Positions 63,865 through 64,000 of a DNA stretch of 64,000 nt are shown piece after piece (positions within the stretch are counted from its first letter, which is position 1; each line of letters begins with the position of its first letter). The notes under the pieces are model-generated. The model was not told the DNA's origin, searched no databases, and saw nothing but the letters and a program-made list of their open reading frames with translations. Both the position numbers and the translations under genes were made by a program. The DNA comes from Lysinibacillus sp. OF-1. GTDB lineage: Bacteria; Bacillota; Bacilli; Bacillales_A; Planococcaceae. The stretch spans positions 3,906,001 through 3,970,000 of the forward strand of contig NZ_CP102798.1 in the NCBI RefSeq assembly GCF_028356935.1, in the 5' to 3' direction.

Positions 63865-63890
63865 ACTATTACATTATATAGTGTAATAGT
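63865..63890. promoter_or_regulatory. ArsR-type operator
   Basis: Near-perfect 26-bp palindrome ACTATTACATTAT / ATAGTGTAATAGT, 19 nt upstream of the regulator start, with a TATAAT-like sequence at its centre on the minus strand (ACTATATAATG). ArsR/SmtB proteins bind such imperfect 12-2-12 repeats over the promoter. Confidence 0.8.
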
Positions 63891-63917
63891 TTGTGTGTCA
63901 AATTATATTTTTTTAGA

Positions 63918-64000
63918 TTATTCCGCATCAGCCAATGGAATATTACTTTGATTGTTTTCAACCCTTATTCCTTCTTTTTTCCATTTATGCCTGCGTAGGA
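63918..64000 (-). CDS. C-terminal end of an unidentified gene (runs off the window)
   Basis: An open frame on the minus strand reads LRRHKWKKEGIRVENNQSNIPLADAE and stops with TAA at 63918-63920. Only 27 codons are visible and no family can be named. It would be the gene upstream of the metal-sensor operon. Confidence 0.35.
   Translation of the reverse strand, partial: LRRHKWKKEGIRVENNQSNIPLADAE

Overview
The window reads as chromosome of a low-GC Gram-positive bacterium of the Bacillales, most likely Lysinibacillus or a close relative. This is inferred from Bacillus subtilis-type gene neighbourhoods (yhaMNO with yhzD and yhaR, yheA-yheB-yheE, yhcY-yhcZ with an rluA-type gene), GGAGG-type ribosome binding sites with frequent TTG/GTG starts, a HemZ-type coproporphyrinogen enzyme and an S-layer-homology (SLH) secreted protein. 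No rRNA, tRNA or CRISPR array was seen.

Layout. 0-9.5 kb: a membrane-protein fragment, the RNA/DNA-processing operon yhaO-yhaN-yhaM, yhzD, an enoyl-CoA hydratase, the tRNA hydroxylation enzyme TrhO and an FAD dehydrogenase. 9.9-14.3 kb: serA behind a T-box leader with a candidate serine (UCC) specifier, an ECF-like sigma factor with an overlapping membrane-protein gene, and a HAD phosphatase. 14.4-21.2 kb: a DUF3006/ComEC-like lipoprotein pair, a glycerate uptake and kinase operon with a divergent CdaR regulator and a cre site, and hemZ. 21.3-26.9 kb: small unknown proteins, a copper-amine-oxidase-like secreted protein, an RNase H-like protein and yheA/yheB/yheE. 27-33 kb: MpfA-type and DxxxD-type cation transporters (magnesium and manganese handling), a WYL regulator with a GyrI-like effector-binding protein, and a SARP-like response regulator whose phosphoacceptor Asp is replaced by Glu. 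33-52.6 kb: yhcYZ, bdbC, rluA, catE, trmL, queG, catalase, LD-carboxypeptidase with a broken cytidine deaminase, nagB, an arylamine N-acetyltransferase, the SLH protein, an ABC exporter and an APH/GNAT pair.

52.6-64 kb is accessory DNA. It starts with a compact integrative-mobilizable-type element: a cargo protein with a PD-(D/E)xK nuclease core, an XRE repressor, an approximately 83-bp palindromic operator, a DUF771 protein with an apparent ATT start, an FtsK-type DNA pump, a highly structured candidate origin, an HUH replication initiator/relaxase and a frameshifted tyrosine integrase. Beyond it lie a three-gene operon led by a ParA ATPase whose 5' end is cut off by an ISL3-type insertion sequence, a metallothionein gene too short for routine ORF calling, and its likely ArsR regulator.

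Three intergenic regions hold copies of one non-coding repeat. In all three the same terminus sits directly against a transcription-terminator hairpin, and one copy is flanked on both sides by the identical 31-bp hairpin. This and the 7-kb mobile element with its nuclease cargo are the most interesting observations.
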